This document shows, one piece after another, positions 17,723 to 26,699 of a stretch of DNA of 30,043 nucleotides. How positions within the stretch are numbered: the first letter of the stretch is position 1; each line of letters opens with the position of its first letter. Origin of the DNA: Prorocentrum cordatum (taxonomy: Eukaryota > Sar > Dinophyceae > Prorocentrales > Prorocentraceae); assembly GCA_963575745.1 (NCBI GenBank), contig CAUYUJ010020536.1, positions 125,001 through 155,043 of the forward strand, in the 5' to 3' direction. The notes under the pieces were generated by a model. The model saw only the letters and a program-made list of their open reading frames with translations, ran no database searches and was not told the origin of the DNA. A program made the translations under genes and the position numbers.

Positions 17723-18368
17723 CAGGGTCCACCTGCCAGTGCGCCAGTCTCTCGGGCTGGCAACTCGCGCGGTCTAACTGGATATCCTCGATGCTCGGAG
17801 CCGTGAGAGTCAAAAATTTATGGTCACTCCAGAATGTGTCCAACTCCAAAAATCACCGCCCCGCTCTCTTTCTGTCGGCCGCCCCTGGGATTAACCAAGT
17901 AGTGGGTGTTGGTGGGAGCTGCCAAGATTTGGGTGCCGCTAGATAGTCATGCACATGCTCGTAGCCCCTCGTACACCTCCAAGTAGTGCCCCCCTCCTCC
18001 TTCTTGTGCCTCGGGGCCCCAAAGGTGTTGGCCAGCTGGAGTCCCAAGACCCCCATAGTGGCCACAAGGGCCTCGCCTATAGCTCTTCTGAAAATCCTAG
18101 CACCCTTTTCGTGGCCACCACGCCCGCCCCGTTGTTCAGGTAGGACCCCATCTCCCGAGACATGCAGGTGCCCAGATATGGAGCGCTGGTGGACCTCAAC
18201 GTTCGCATCGATGCTGATGACAATATGTTTGATGTGATGGAGTTGTTGCAACTGCTTGCAATGCACGGCACACTTCTTGAGAAGGTCTTGGTAAAGTTGG
18301 ACGATGCCCCATTCGGCCTCCTCGGTCTTCCCCATTGTGCATTGTGATGCAAAGATTGAAAAAATTAT
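17481..18368 (-). pseudogene. LINE B EEP endonuclease, C-terminal two-thirds
   Basis: After the array unit, the frame reads IIFSIFASQCTMGKTEEAEW, then HIVISIDANVEVH (the position of the GDFN motif of this fold), LQLANTFGAPRHKKEEGGTT, EHVHDYLAAPKSW (the Asp-Tyr motif) and, after a TGA at 17853-17855, LELDTFWSDHKFLTL with the catalytic SDH. The EEP fold nicks target DNA for LINE integration (established). The metal-binding and general-base residues of this half are recognisable, with Ser-Ile-Asp-Ala-Asn in place of Gly-Asp-Phe-Asn. The N-terminal part lies beyond the insertion at 20423-20729. Confidence 0.7.
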
Positions 18369-20422
18369 CCTGGCGAAAGACCCAACCATAAGCAATTGTT
18401 GGTAACGCGTTGTGGGTGCCGCTTTCGGTGGGGCCACGAAGCGCTGCCTTGGATGGGGGAACCGCATGCGGACTGCGCCACCGGGGCGGGCCTTCGGAGG
18501 AGCTCCCTATGGGGCTACGAAGCGCTGCCCTGGGTGGGGGAACCGCATGCGAACTGCGCCACTGGGGCCTTCGGTGGAGCTCCCTATGGGGCCACGAAAC
18601 GCTGCCCTGGGTGGGGGAACCGCATGCGAACACCCCCACTGGGGCCTTCGGTGGAGCTCCCTATGGGGCTACGAAACGCTGCCCTGGGTGGGGGAACCGC
18701 ATGCGAACACCCCCACTGGGGCCTTCGGTGGAGCTCCCTATGGGGCCACGAAACGCTGCCCTGGGTGGGGGAACCGCATGCGAACACCCCCACTGGGGCC
18801 TTCGGTGGAGCTCCCTATGGGGCCACGAAACGCTGCCCTGGGTGGGGGAACCGCATGCGAACACCCCCACTGGGGCCTTCGGTGGAGCTCCCTATGGGGC
18901 TACGAAACGCTGCCCTGGGTGGGGGAACCGCATGCGAACACCCCCACTGGGGCCTTCGGTGGAGCTCCCTATGGGGCCACGAAACGCTGCCCTGGGTGGG
19001 GGAACCGCATGCGAACACCCCCACTGGGGCCTTCGGTGGAGCTCCCTATGGGGCCACGAAACGCTGCCCTGGGTGGGGGAACCGCATGCGAACACCCCCA
19101 CTGGGGCCTTCGGTGGAGCTCCCTATGGGGCTACGAAACGCTGCCCTGGGTGGGGGAACCGCATGCGAACACCCCCACTGGGGCCTTCGGTGGAGCTCCC
19201 TATGGGGCCACGAAACGCTGCCCTGGGTGGGGGAACCGCATGCGAACACCCCCACTGGGGCCTTCGGTGGAGCTCCCTATGGGGCTACGAAACGCTGCCC
19301 TGGGTGGGGGAACCGCATGCGAACACCCCCACTGGGGCCTTCGGTGGAGCTCCCTATGGGGCCACGAAACGCTGCCCTGGGTGGGGGAACCGCATGCGAA
19401 CACCCCCACTGGGGCCTTCGGTGGAGCTCCCTATGGGGCTACGAAACGCTGCCCTGGGTGGGGGAACCGCATGCGAACACCCCCACTGGGGCCTTCGGTG
19501 GAGCTCCCTATGGGGCCACGAAACGCTGCCCTGGGTGGGGGAACCGCATGCGAACACCCCCACTGGGGCCTTCGGTGGAGCTCCCTATGGGGCTACGAAA
19601 CGCTGCCCTGGGTGGGGGAACCGCATGCGAACACCCCCACTGGGGCCTTCGGTGGAGCTCCCTATGGGGCCACGAAACGCTGCCCTGGGTGGGGGAACCG
19701 CATGCGAACACCCCCACTGGGGCCTTCGGTGGAGCTCCCTATGGGGCTACGAAACGCTGCCCTGGGTGGGGGAACCGCATGCGAACACCCCCACTGGGGC
19801 CTTCGGTGGAGCTCCCTATGGGGCCACGAAACGCTGCCCTGGGTGGGGGAACCGCATGCGAACACCCCCACTGGGGCCTTCGGTGGAGCTCCCTATGGGG
19901 CTACGAAACGCTGCCCTGGGTGGGGGAACCGCATGCGAACACCCCCACTGGGGCCTTCGGTGGAGCTCCCTATGGGGCCACGAAACGCTGCCCTGGGTGG
20001 GGGAACCGCATGCGAACACCCCACTGGGGCCTTCGGTGGAGCTCCTATGGGGCACGAAACGCTGCCCTCGCATGCGAACACCCCCACTGGGGCCTTCGGT
20101 GGAGCTCCCTATGGGGCTACGAAACGCTGCCCTGGGTGGGGGAACCGCATGCGAACACCCCCACTGGGGCCTTCGGTGGAGCTCCCTATGGGGCCACGAA
20201 ACGCTGCCCTGGGTGGGGGAACCGCATGCGAACACCCCCACTGGGGCCTTCGGTGGAGCTCCCTATGGAGCCACGAAGCGCTGTAATGGGTGGGTGAAAC
20301 GCAGAGAGGAGGGAGGAGAGGGAGGAGGAGGGAGGAGGAGGGGGAGGAGGAGGAGGAGGAGAGGACGCGGGCACCGTCTCTTCAAAACGAGGACCCAACA
20401 CCACAGGATGGTTGGGAAAAAG
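18363..20422. mobile_element. tandem-array mobile unit, copy 2 (77 bp period), inside LINE B
   Basis: This copy has the same 32 nt left end (18363-18394) and 58 nt right end (20365-20422) as copy 1, with a 77 bp array and a longer GGA-rich purine tract (20300-20364) between them. It splits the LINE B endonuclease: IGIRCAVA is read just right of the unit and IIFSIFASQ just left of it, in one minus-strand order, with little or no missing sequence. This supports an insertion after the LINE was in place. On the LINE sense strand the unit ends CTTTCGCCAG-G, which looks like a splice acceptor, but I see no matching donor at its other end. Confidence 0.7.
18418..20285 (+). repeat. 77 bp tandem array with 154 bp higher-order repeat
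   Basis: About 24 units of CCACTGGGGCCTTCGGTGGA, GCTCCCTATGGGGC(C/T)ACGA, AACGCTGCCCTGGGTGGGGG and AACCGCATGCGAACACC. Spacing is exactly 77 across most of the array. A single C/T difference after CTATGGGG alternates in most neighbouring units, giving a 154 bp dimer from about 19129 to 19976. The edges are more diverged (18421-18600) and one stretch is damaged (20025-20075). All three plus-strand frames are open for over 600 codons because 77 is not a multiple of three and the unit contains no stop in any phase. These are not taken as genes. Confidence 0.95.
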
Positions 20423-20729
20423 CAGCCACAGCACATCTTATCCCAATACGCTGGTCTAGGCACTGCTCGGCAAGAGTCGAGCGATAGAGTACACCTGCAT
20501 GGCCACTCGGACTCCGCACGATCTCACCATTGAGGTTCTGAAAGTCATCGCCTTCAGCCGAAAGAATTGCACGGAATGGCGAGTCGACCAGCGACTCGTC
20601 CTGACTTAAATGTTGCGCATCCTGCAATCCGACCAAATCGAAGTCACGGAGCGCCTCTAGAACTTCAGCTGCCGACGTCTTCCCAAGCCTCCTGGCGTTC
20701 CAGCTCGCGAGCCGAAGGCCTGGGCACCC
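20423..20729 (-). pseudogene. LINE B EEP endonuclease, N-terminal part
   Basis: Directly after a TGA at 20730-20732, the frame reads GLRLASWNARRLGKTSAAEV and FDLVGLQDAQHLSQDESL, the first strand with its Asn and the second motif, where most EEP enzymes have Gln-Glu and this one has Gln-Asp. It continues with SGHAGVLYRSTLAEQCLDQR and IGIRCAVA, the next strands, then enters the array unit at 20422. In-frame continuity with the ORF1-like region upstream is interrupted only by that TGA. Confidence 0.7.
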
Positions 20730-22121
20730 TCACCAGTTGTCGGCATCGACCTGAGCCTGCCACGCTTCACAGTTGATGGCAGGATCGATCTGAGAGAATT
20801 TTGACGCCGTGAGCTTCCAGCCAGCGCCACGTTGCCACACCCCAAAACAACGTTCATTGGCTCGACCAGCAGAGGGACTGCCATGGCACAAGGCAACTGT
20901 AGGAGGTCCGTACTCTACTCTGACCCAGGCCGTCTCCTTGATAGTGTGTTTGTGGAAGGTGGCGATGAAGCGATTGGCAGCCCTGCTGCGAGGCTGCGTG
21001 CGAGGCTCAACCGCCGACATCACCTGGAAACGTGCATTGATCTTATCCCCAAATGCGTCTACAGCCGCCAAAGGTGCATACTTCTCATCTGACTTGCTCT
21101 TCCAAAGATTTCTTACTTCCCAAACTGTAGTACGTGCGACCGTAGGTTTGAGGAAGATGCGAATCTGTCATACACCCCATGGCTTGTTCGAGTTGAAAGT
21201 CACTGTGTCCTCACGATTGAATACACTGTTATTCTTTTGTCCGTCGACAGTTTCAAAAGGTGCAGCGATATCGCCCAGAAGAATTGACAAGACTCTCTGG
21301 GCATTGGTATCCGCGAGGTTGCGGCTAGAACGTCCCACCACCATGTGCGGGCCAGCATTGCCCCAACCTTTGATCTGGATATACGTAGGCACGAAAGTTG
21401 CGAGGGGCTTCTGGGCAGGTACGTTGTTCCCAGACCCAGCTCTCGCACTACTCTCACTGTCCACACTCAGTCCACTCTCGCTACGTGTCGAGCTACGTTG
21501 ATTCTGAAGGTGGTTTACCGTGGCCTGGAGCTGCCTCAGCTCCTCCCCTTGGCGTGTAAGTTCCTTCTGCACCACATTGACAGTCTCGCGAACGGGCCCC
21601 ACTTCTTCCGCGATCACTTGTTTGAGAGTGGATTTGAAAGTCTTTTCATTGGCAGCGTTCTGTTCAGCAAACTAGTTGTCCAAAATAGCAGCAAAGGCTT
21701 CCATACCAGGTGGCAGCTGGTGTCTCGTGCGTTTGGCACGTTCGGCTTCAGTGGCCCCCATGAGGCTCACCAGCCGCTGCCAACTCTGCTGCTTCTCCCG
21801 CTCGGCGTTCAGCCGTGCTGATCTCGTGCGACATAGCTGGATTTCTAAAGAAAACCTGATCTGAAGAATCTGGCCGAACATGCCAAGGATCTCTGGAGTA
21901 AAGCTGATCGGTACTTCGTGGCGGATCCGAGTCTGGAGTACTTCCTGAGGGTATGTGGTCTCCCACTCCAAAATTCCAGTCGCCCACGTCTTGCATACAC
22001 TGCACGATGCGCAATAAAAGAAGTGCGCAAGCAAGCCCCCACAGTGCACCCAACACACAATGAAACTCCCAACTTCCGAAATAAGAACACCCACGATACT
22101 GATCTTCTGGCAACTCGACAC
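20730..22121 (-). pseudogene. LINE B ORF1-like region with coiled coil
   Basis: One frame spans the region with in-frame stops at 21672 (TAG), 21168 (TGA) and 20730 (TGA). Segments in order are: a C-rich, hydrophobic start (uncertain), a helical charged stretch (LNAEREKQQSWQRLVSLMG and AERAKRTRHQLPPGMEAF), a coiled-coil-like stretch (VRETVNVVQKELTRQGEELR, then QLQATVNHLQNQ), a Ser-rich spacer, and a folded-looking part (TFVPTYIQIKGWGN, then AFGDKINARFQVMSAVEP). Coiled coil plus a small domain upstream of EEP-RT is the usual layout of LINE ORF1 proteins, which bind the element RNA; I infer that role by position only. In another frame, 22060-21960 reads a hydrophobic segment (HCVLGALWGLACALLLLR) that might be membrane-spanning, so the 5' frame is unsure. 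Confidence 0.45.
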
Positions 22122-22315
22122 GCTCCGTCAAATACAAGGCCGCAGACAAAATGTCGCGGCAGGCAACGCACACAAACAATGGCAGGCGGCCCGCTTGCCT
22201 CGGAGTCGCCGAAGTCGCCGAGCACGCCGAGCGGCCCGATCGCCGCGCCCCCCCCCCCCCGCGCGGCGGGCCAGGCCGAGGGCAGGCAAACCTGACCGCG
22301 CAATGCGGCTTGAGC
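22122..22315. other. LINE B upstream border, nothing certain
   Basis: The stretch contains a C-run of ten (22250-22259) and GC-rich sequence. Minus-strand frames continue into it without a domain. The 5' end of LINE B lies somewhere between 22121 and the start of the dispersed element at 22316. Confidence 0.35.
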
Positions 22316-22860
22316 CGGGAACTCGTAGAGCCTCCTCCAAATACATGAGTGGAACGCGGGCGCGGCAATCTCGCACACCGCGCGCGGGCGCGCTTTCATG
22401 GAGGAGGACGCGGGGGAGAAGAAGGAGCGAGGGGGAGAAGGACACGAAGGAGGCCGAGGGAGAGAAGGAGGAGGAGGAGAAGGAGCAGGCGGGGGAGAAT
22501 GAGGGGGGGCAGGAAGAGGAGGATGACGGGCAGGAGGGGGAGGGTGGAGGGGGAGAAGAGGGACGACGATAACGATGAATAGGGCGAAGACAAGGAAAAG
22601 GAAGAAGAGAAGGAGCAGGAGGAGAAAGAGGAGAAGGAGCAGATGTGGGAGGAAGAGGAGGAGGAGAAGGAGGAGAAGGGAGAAGAGGAGGAGAAGGAGT
22701 ACGAATAGTTGTTCGCCTCCAGCTCTGGATGCAGACCGGTTTCAAACATGTAGATACTTCCAACTCGTGCTCCTGATGAGTTTCGTCCAACTGCTGTGCC
22801 GAAAAGCTGTAATCTCATGTGCAGCTCGAGCTACATCAAGACAGGCATCGTCATCTCTGA
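22316..22860 (+). repeat. dispersed purine-centred element, copy 2
   Basis: The layout is the same as at 13405-13970: conserved head (GGGAACTCGTAGAGC, GGGCGCGGCAATCTCGCA, TTTCATGG), a GGA/GAA-rich purine centre (22400-22700) and a conserved tail (AGCTCTGGATGCAGACCG, ACATGTAGATACTTCCAAC, TGCAGCTCGAGCTACATCAA). The tail is the first unit of the satellite that follows. The Ser-rich and Arg/Glu-rich frames are products of the purine tract. Confidence 0.7.
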
Positions 22861-23500
22861 CAGAAATAGCACAACTCTGACTTGAGACTAGCGCTCATGA
22901 TGAGTTTCTTACGATTGCTGTCAGCTGTGCAGCTCATCTGCAGCTCGAGTTATCTCAAGACGGTCATCATCATCTTTAACGAGCAGGGTACGAATAGTTG
23001 TTTCGGGCCCAGCTCTAGTAGCAGACCGTGTTGGGGCATCTAGATACTTGAGACTAGCGCTTCTGATGATTTCCTTTCGAGTGCTGTGCCGAACAGCTCT
23101 GTAGCTCATAAGCAGCTCGAGTTACATCAAGAAACTCAGCGACATCCCTGAAATATTAGCAGAGTACGAATAGTTTGTTTGGACCCACCTCTGGTAGCAG
23201 ACCGAGTTCGGGCATCTAGATACTCGAAACTAGCGCTCCTGATGATTTCCTCTCGATTGCTGTGTCAAACAAATATGTAGCGCATCTGCAGCTCGAGTTA
23301 CATCAAGAAACTCATCATCATCCCAAAAGATTCGCAGAGTACGAATAGTTTTTCGGACCCAGCTCTATTAGCAGACCGAGTTCGGGCATCTAGATACTTA
23401 AGAATCGCGCTCCTGATGAGTCACTTGCGATTGCTGCGCCGAACAGATCTGTAGCTGATCTGCAGCTCGAGTTAAGTTCAGAAAACTGACAGCCCCTGCC
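22698..23500 (+). repeat. 176 bp satellite, four to five units
   Basis: Units begin TACGAATAGTT at about 22698, 22989, 23165 and 23340, with 175-176 bp spacing for the last three. The 22698-22989 interval holds one full and one partial unit. Conserved blocks are CAGACCGAGTTCGGGCATCT, AGATACTTGAAACTAGCGCT, CCTGATGATTTCC and CAGCTCGAGTTACATCAAGA. Each unit is homologous to the tail of the dispersed purine-centred element. Confidence 0.85.
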
Positions 23501-24185
23501 AAGATAACACTAAACAGCCGATCCCGCCCACATGCTTCTTGACAGTAAGATGTACCCGATCGACATGAGATTAAGATGGCGAGCGGGAATAAGATCGAAT
23601 ACGGGGGAAAGGAACACTAGAGCTATAACGAATTTTCAAATTTCGAAAAATCGATTATTAACCGAGCAAAATTATGCAGACCTTCCGTCGAGATTTTGTT
23701 GTCAACTAGCCCCCCAGCGCGCCGAAATTACTCTCTAGCTTCGCCGCTTCGCTCTTAGGGAAGCTCTAGTCACCGACCGAGTTCGGGCATCTAGATATTT
23801 GAATCTAGCGCTGCTGAAATGTTCTTACGGTTTTTTGAAGAAGAAGAGAACGCGGCCACCTGACAATCCAACCACCCAGCGTCAGAGTGAAACGCGCAGA
23901 GCTCGAATCAGGCAATGTGATACAATTGCTCCACGGGCGCACGCCTTTACACGCGCATCGACCCCGTCGCGCAGAGCCCCCCGTTTCAAGCTAAAGCCGC
24001 GCGCGGGGACGGGATGCAACCAGAGCAAAAAAACACATATACTAAAACGAGGAGGACACTAGCAAAGAGGAGGAGAAAACCAAAAACGAGGAGGACACTA
24101 GCAAAGAGGAAGACACCAGCAAAAACAATATTTTCTTACGGTTGTTGTGCCGAACAGCTCTGCGGCTCATCCAGCTCGAGGTATC
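23501..24185. other. AT-richer stretch with satellite debris
   Basis: The base composition is less GC-rich than the rest of the window. Remnants of the 176 bp unit occur at 23775-23840 (CCGAGTTCGGGCATCTAGAT) and 24128-24183 (TGTGCCGAACAGCTCTG). A 43-45 bp direct repeat (ACGAGGAGGACACTAGCAAA) occurs at 24047 and 24090. The ORFs of 60-90 codons here have no recognisable domain. Confidence 0.5.
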
Positions 24186-24995
24186 TCACTGGGAGCCGGC
24201 GGTAAACCGTCCACCAGGTGACCGCCGGGACCCTCGTAGAGCTCTCAAAGAGCGTTCTCGAATGTGAGCTTAAACTCTCGCAAAATGTATTTTTAAGGTT
24301 TTATACGACGTCGATGCCTCCTAGTCTTTTGATCGAGATACTGCAACTACTGCCCTGAGAATTTGACAGGCAGACGCACGATAACCTGCTGAACCCAGCA
24401 GTGCGAATCAGAGATGCGCAGATCGCTTCCTGCTGGCGTTTTTCACGAAACCAAGTTTATCTTGAATAGTGCATCCCAACAGCCAGCGGTCCCGCCAAGT
24501 GATTTAATCGTAATACTACAGCTACGGACCTGAAAACTTCACAGGAAGACGCGGCATAACCCATTACAGGTGCGAAAAATACCGGCCCTCAAAACGAATT
24601 GTCAAATCTCTGACAACGTTCGTCCAACCGACCCAAAATTCACACATTGTCCGCCGGGGCCGGGGCCAACTGGGAGCCGGCGGTAAACCGTCAACCAGGT
24701 CACCGCCGGAACCCTCGTAGAGCTCTCAACACGCAAATCAGCCCAGATAACGAGGAGAGAGCGTTCTCGGATGTCAGCCTGAAAACTCGCAACATGTACT
24801 TTTTGGGTTTTATGCGACGTCGGTTCCGCCAAGCGTTTTGATAGTAACACTCTAGCTACGGACCTAAGAATTCCACTGGGAGACGCGCCATAACCAACTA
24901 CAGGTGCGAAAAATACCGGTTCTGAAAACGAAGTGCCAAATCTCTCACACTGTTCGTCCAACCGAGCGATAAACCGTCAACTAGGTTTTTTGCGT
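24186..24995 (+). repeat. 250-300 bp satellite, block 1
   Basis: Units begin CTGGGAGCCGGCGGTAAACC at 24188 and 24670, with a truncated start near 24963 (GATAAACCGTCAACTAGG). A shorter copy without the head spans about 24440-24660. Shared blocks in order are CCCTCGTAGAGCTCTC, GTTTTATACGACGTCG, TTTTGATAGTAA, AGCTACGGACCTGA and CTACAGGTGCGAAAAATACC. Units vary in length by deletion of internal blocks. Confidence 0.8.
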
Positions 24996-25234
24996 CTTTG
25001 CTGGGACCGTCTTGGCCACTAAGGCCAGGTCCAACAAAGTATCAGGCGAAACAGAGCCTCTTATTCATCACGCAAGCAGTCCGCTCTTATACCACACAGC
25101 GAAGCTGAAGGAATGAAGAGAAACGCATGCCGCAATGACACAATCAAACGCAAAGCACACAAAGAAATGAGTCAGTGAACAGCGAAGCTGTTGGAATAAA
25201 CAAGAACACAGATAAAGAAGAAACAATGTGTGAC
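24996..25234. other. possible 3' region of LINE C
   Basis: The stretch lies downstream (minus sense) of the LINE C stop. It holds a palindromic GGCCACTAAGGCC near 25014 and two short related blocks, ACAGCGAAGCTGAAGGAAT and ACAGCGAAGCTGTTGGAAT. No gene was seen. Confidence 0.35.
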
Positions 25235-25475
25235 TTATCCCTGCGAATGATCAAAGAAGGTCTGCACTACCTGTGTGAGCACATAGCATACGCGCTCCGC
25301 CGCTGATAGTTCCGTATCTGTAACAGTGGCGCTTGGTGGCAGACACCAAGCATCAAGATACACATCCTTGAAAATGATGTCGGTCCGCGAGAAGTTATAT
25401 TTGTTTCGCAGACCAATCTGTATCCACACACACCACAGGCACTTCCGCGGCTACAAAAGCCCCCATCAAAGCTGG
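25235..25475 (-). pseudogene. LINE C RNase H-like fragment (motifs 1 and 2)
   Basis: On the minus strand, one frame reads ASFDGGFCSRGSACGVCGYR (GAT of the Asp at 25467-25465), the first RNase H motif with its Gly-rich turn. After a frame change, the frame ending at 25235 reads AWCLPPSATVTDTELSAAER, matching LPPSCTVAQAELLAA and LPPSCAVAQAEIRAA of LINEs A and B, the second motif with its Glu. The stop follows about 20 residues later. Motifs 3 and 4 are absent from the 170 bases upstream. The 1-2 half again sits at the extreme C-terminus, as the permuted order predicts. Confidence 0.6.
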
Positions 25476-25646
25476 CTTTGATAAGGCAAGGATAATGTTA
25501 CGACGTGAGAGCCAGGAGACCTGGCCAAGAACTGAACATGCACACACTGAATTCTTAGAGCACAAACAAAGAGACTATGCAATCACAATCAACAATCCAA
25601 TACAATAATTACGGGATGAAAAGAAGCACTCGAAGAATACGAAAAT
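25476..25646. other. AT-rich gap between LINE C pieces
   Basis: On the minus strand this stretch is T-rich and contains TTGGCCAGGTCTCCTGG. It could be an intron-like insertion or the scar of a deletion that removed motifs 3 and 4. No repeat or gene was recognised. Confidence 0.3.
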
Positions 25647-26684
25647 CTACCACAGAGGCCAAACCTGAGATTTACACCTTCGTTCACAGTCCGTCAACGT
25701 CCTACCGAACCTATACACTTCGTCAAACACGATGTTGGCGCCTTTAGAGCTCTTAGCAGGCTTGGCACTGCTATGATATCGTTGGCCTTTGCCTCTGCCT
25801 TTGCGGTGCCCTCGTACATCCCCTTTTCCATCAGAACGCTTGGAATCCGGAGGAACAGCTTGGAACTCCTCCTCCGACTGACGCACTGTCTTGGAGACGT
25901 CCATCCGGACACGGACAAACGCAGCAGAACCCGGATTCGATATCCCATTGAGCGTGACGGGACGATTCAGACACCCCTGGGACGCTCCTGACAAGGCGTG
26001 GCTATCCGGATCAGCCTGCACATTCGGAGAAAACTCCGCTCCCGAGGGTGCCTCCAGCTCCTCCTCAGCCTCCACAGTCACTTTCCCAAGAAGAACTCCT
26101 GAAGCTCCTCCCTCCATCCCAACGACAATCTCTGTCTGACAGCCGACTTCACAATGAAAGTCCACAACATCCGCACAAGACATCTCCGAATGTGTCGTAA
26201 CGGCCGCCTCCTCCTTGGGTAGCACAGTCAGGCAAGCATCATCCGTCTGCACTCCTGAGTCAACAAGAGAACGACAAGAAAGAGTCTCCGAGATAGTCGC
26301 AACGGTAGCCTCCACCTCCTCCTCCGCCAAGCGTGTATCAACCGTCTGCACTCCAACATCAACCAGCGATTCAGAAGCCTGCACTCCAATACCTACATCA
26401 ACCAGCGATTCAGAAGCCTGCATACGGCAAGAAAGATTCTCCGAAACAGTCGTAATGTCAGCCTCCTCCTCCTCCAAACTGCGTTTAACAACAGGTGGAT
26501 CGCGCAACAAGAGATAATCTAGAACCAAATCGGCAGTCGCCCGTTCCAGCCCTGGTGGTGGGAGATACGTAGGTGGCACCAAACCATCCAGAGGCAAACG
26601 AATAGGTAAATGCACACAGTATCCGTTTTGAACAGCCAGCGCCCGACGCATGATGCGAGCACTTGCACTCCGTACGTGTGGCAT
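25647..26684 (-). CDS. acidic 345-residue ORF, probably the LINE C linker
   Basis: This is a long intact frame, with an ATG at 26684 taken as start by convention. Residues 1-55 are basic then Pro-rich. LDYLLLRDPP (55-64) matches the YCVLRDP and YFVLRDP landmarks of LINEs A and B. An acidic region (68-220) follows, with repeated SESLVDVG and GVQT motifs (SESLVDVGVQTVDTRLAEEE and SLVDSGVQTDDACL). The C-terminal third ends in a Lys/Arg/Gly-rich patch (DGKGDVRGHRKGRGKGQRY) and FDEVYRFGRTLTDCERRCKS. No catalytic motif is seen. It is followed on the same strand by the RNase H-like fragment. I infer an expanded linker of a third LINE; an unrelated acidic host protein remains possible. Confidence 0.5.
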   Translation of the reverse strand: MPHVRSASARIMRRALAVQNGYCVHLPIRLPLDGLVPPTYLPPPGLERATADLVLDYLLLRDPPVVKRSLEEEEADITTVSENLSCRMQASESLVDVGIGVQASESLVDVGVQTVDTRLAEEEVEATVATISETLSCRSLVDSGVQTDDACLTVLPKEEAAVTTHSEMSCADVVDFHCEVGCQTEIVVGMEGGASGVLLGKVTVEAEEELEAPSGAEFSPNVQADPDSHALSGASQGCLNRPVTLNGISNPGSAAFVRVRMDVSKTVRQSEEEFQAVPPDSKRSDGKGDVRGHRKGRGKGQRYHSSAKPAKSSKGANIVFDEVYRFGRTLTDCERRCKSQVWPLW

Positions 26685-26699
26685 AGCGAAAGATTGCAG

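Larger units (their letters stand above)
14050..22121 (-). mobile_element. LINE B, near full-length but broken and interrupted
   Basis: In minus orientation, the element reads ORF1-like region (22121-20730), AP-like (EEP) endonuclease split by an array unit (20729-20423 and 18368-17481), reverse transcriptase (17300-15850), thumb/connection (15841-15102) and permuted RNase H-like domain (15166-14162). The 3' end carries short repeats at 14079-14205. In-frame stops occur at 21672 (TAG), 21168, 20730, 17853 and 15842 (TGA) and, in this copy only, 15996 (TAG); frameshifts lie near 17700, 16550 and in the 15115-15202 microsatellite. It is therefore dead. It would have moved by endonuclease nicking and target-primed reverse transcription, as is established for LINEs. 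Confidence 0.75.

Noticed and set aside
18418-20285. CRISPR array
   Set aside because: There are no unique spacers: the whole 77 bp unit is repeated. The context is eukaryotic and no cas genes are present.
18363-20422. Array unit as a spliced intron (introner-like)
   Set aside because: An acceptor-like CAG-G is present on the LINE sense strand, but no GT, GC or GA donor fits the required phase at the other end; kept only as a question under findings.
18396-20533. Three overlapping ORFs of 624-707 codons as giant repeat proteins
   Set aside because: They are the 77 bp array read in three phases; all carry the same peptide and no independent coding sign.
22128-22818. Ser/Pro-rich minus ORFs near the second purine-centred element
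   Set aside because: The composition follows the GGA/GAA tract; no domain is seen.
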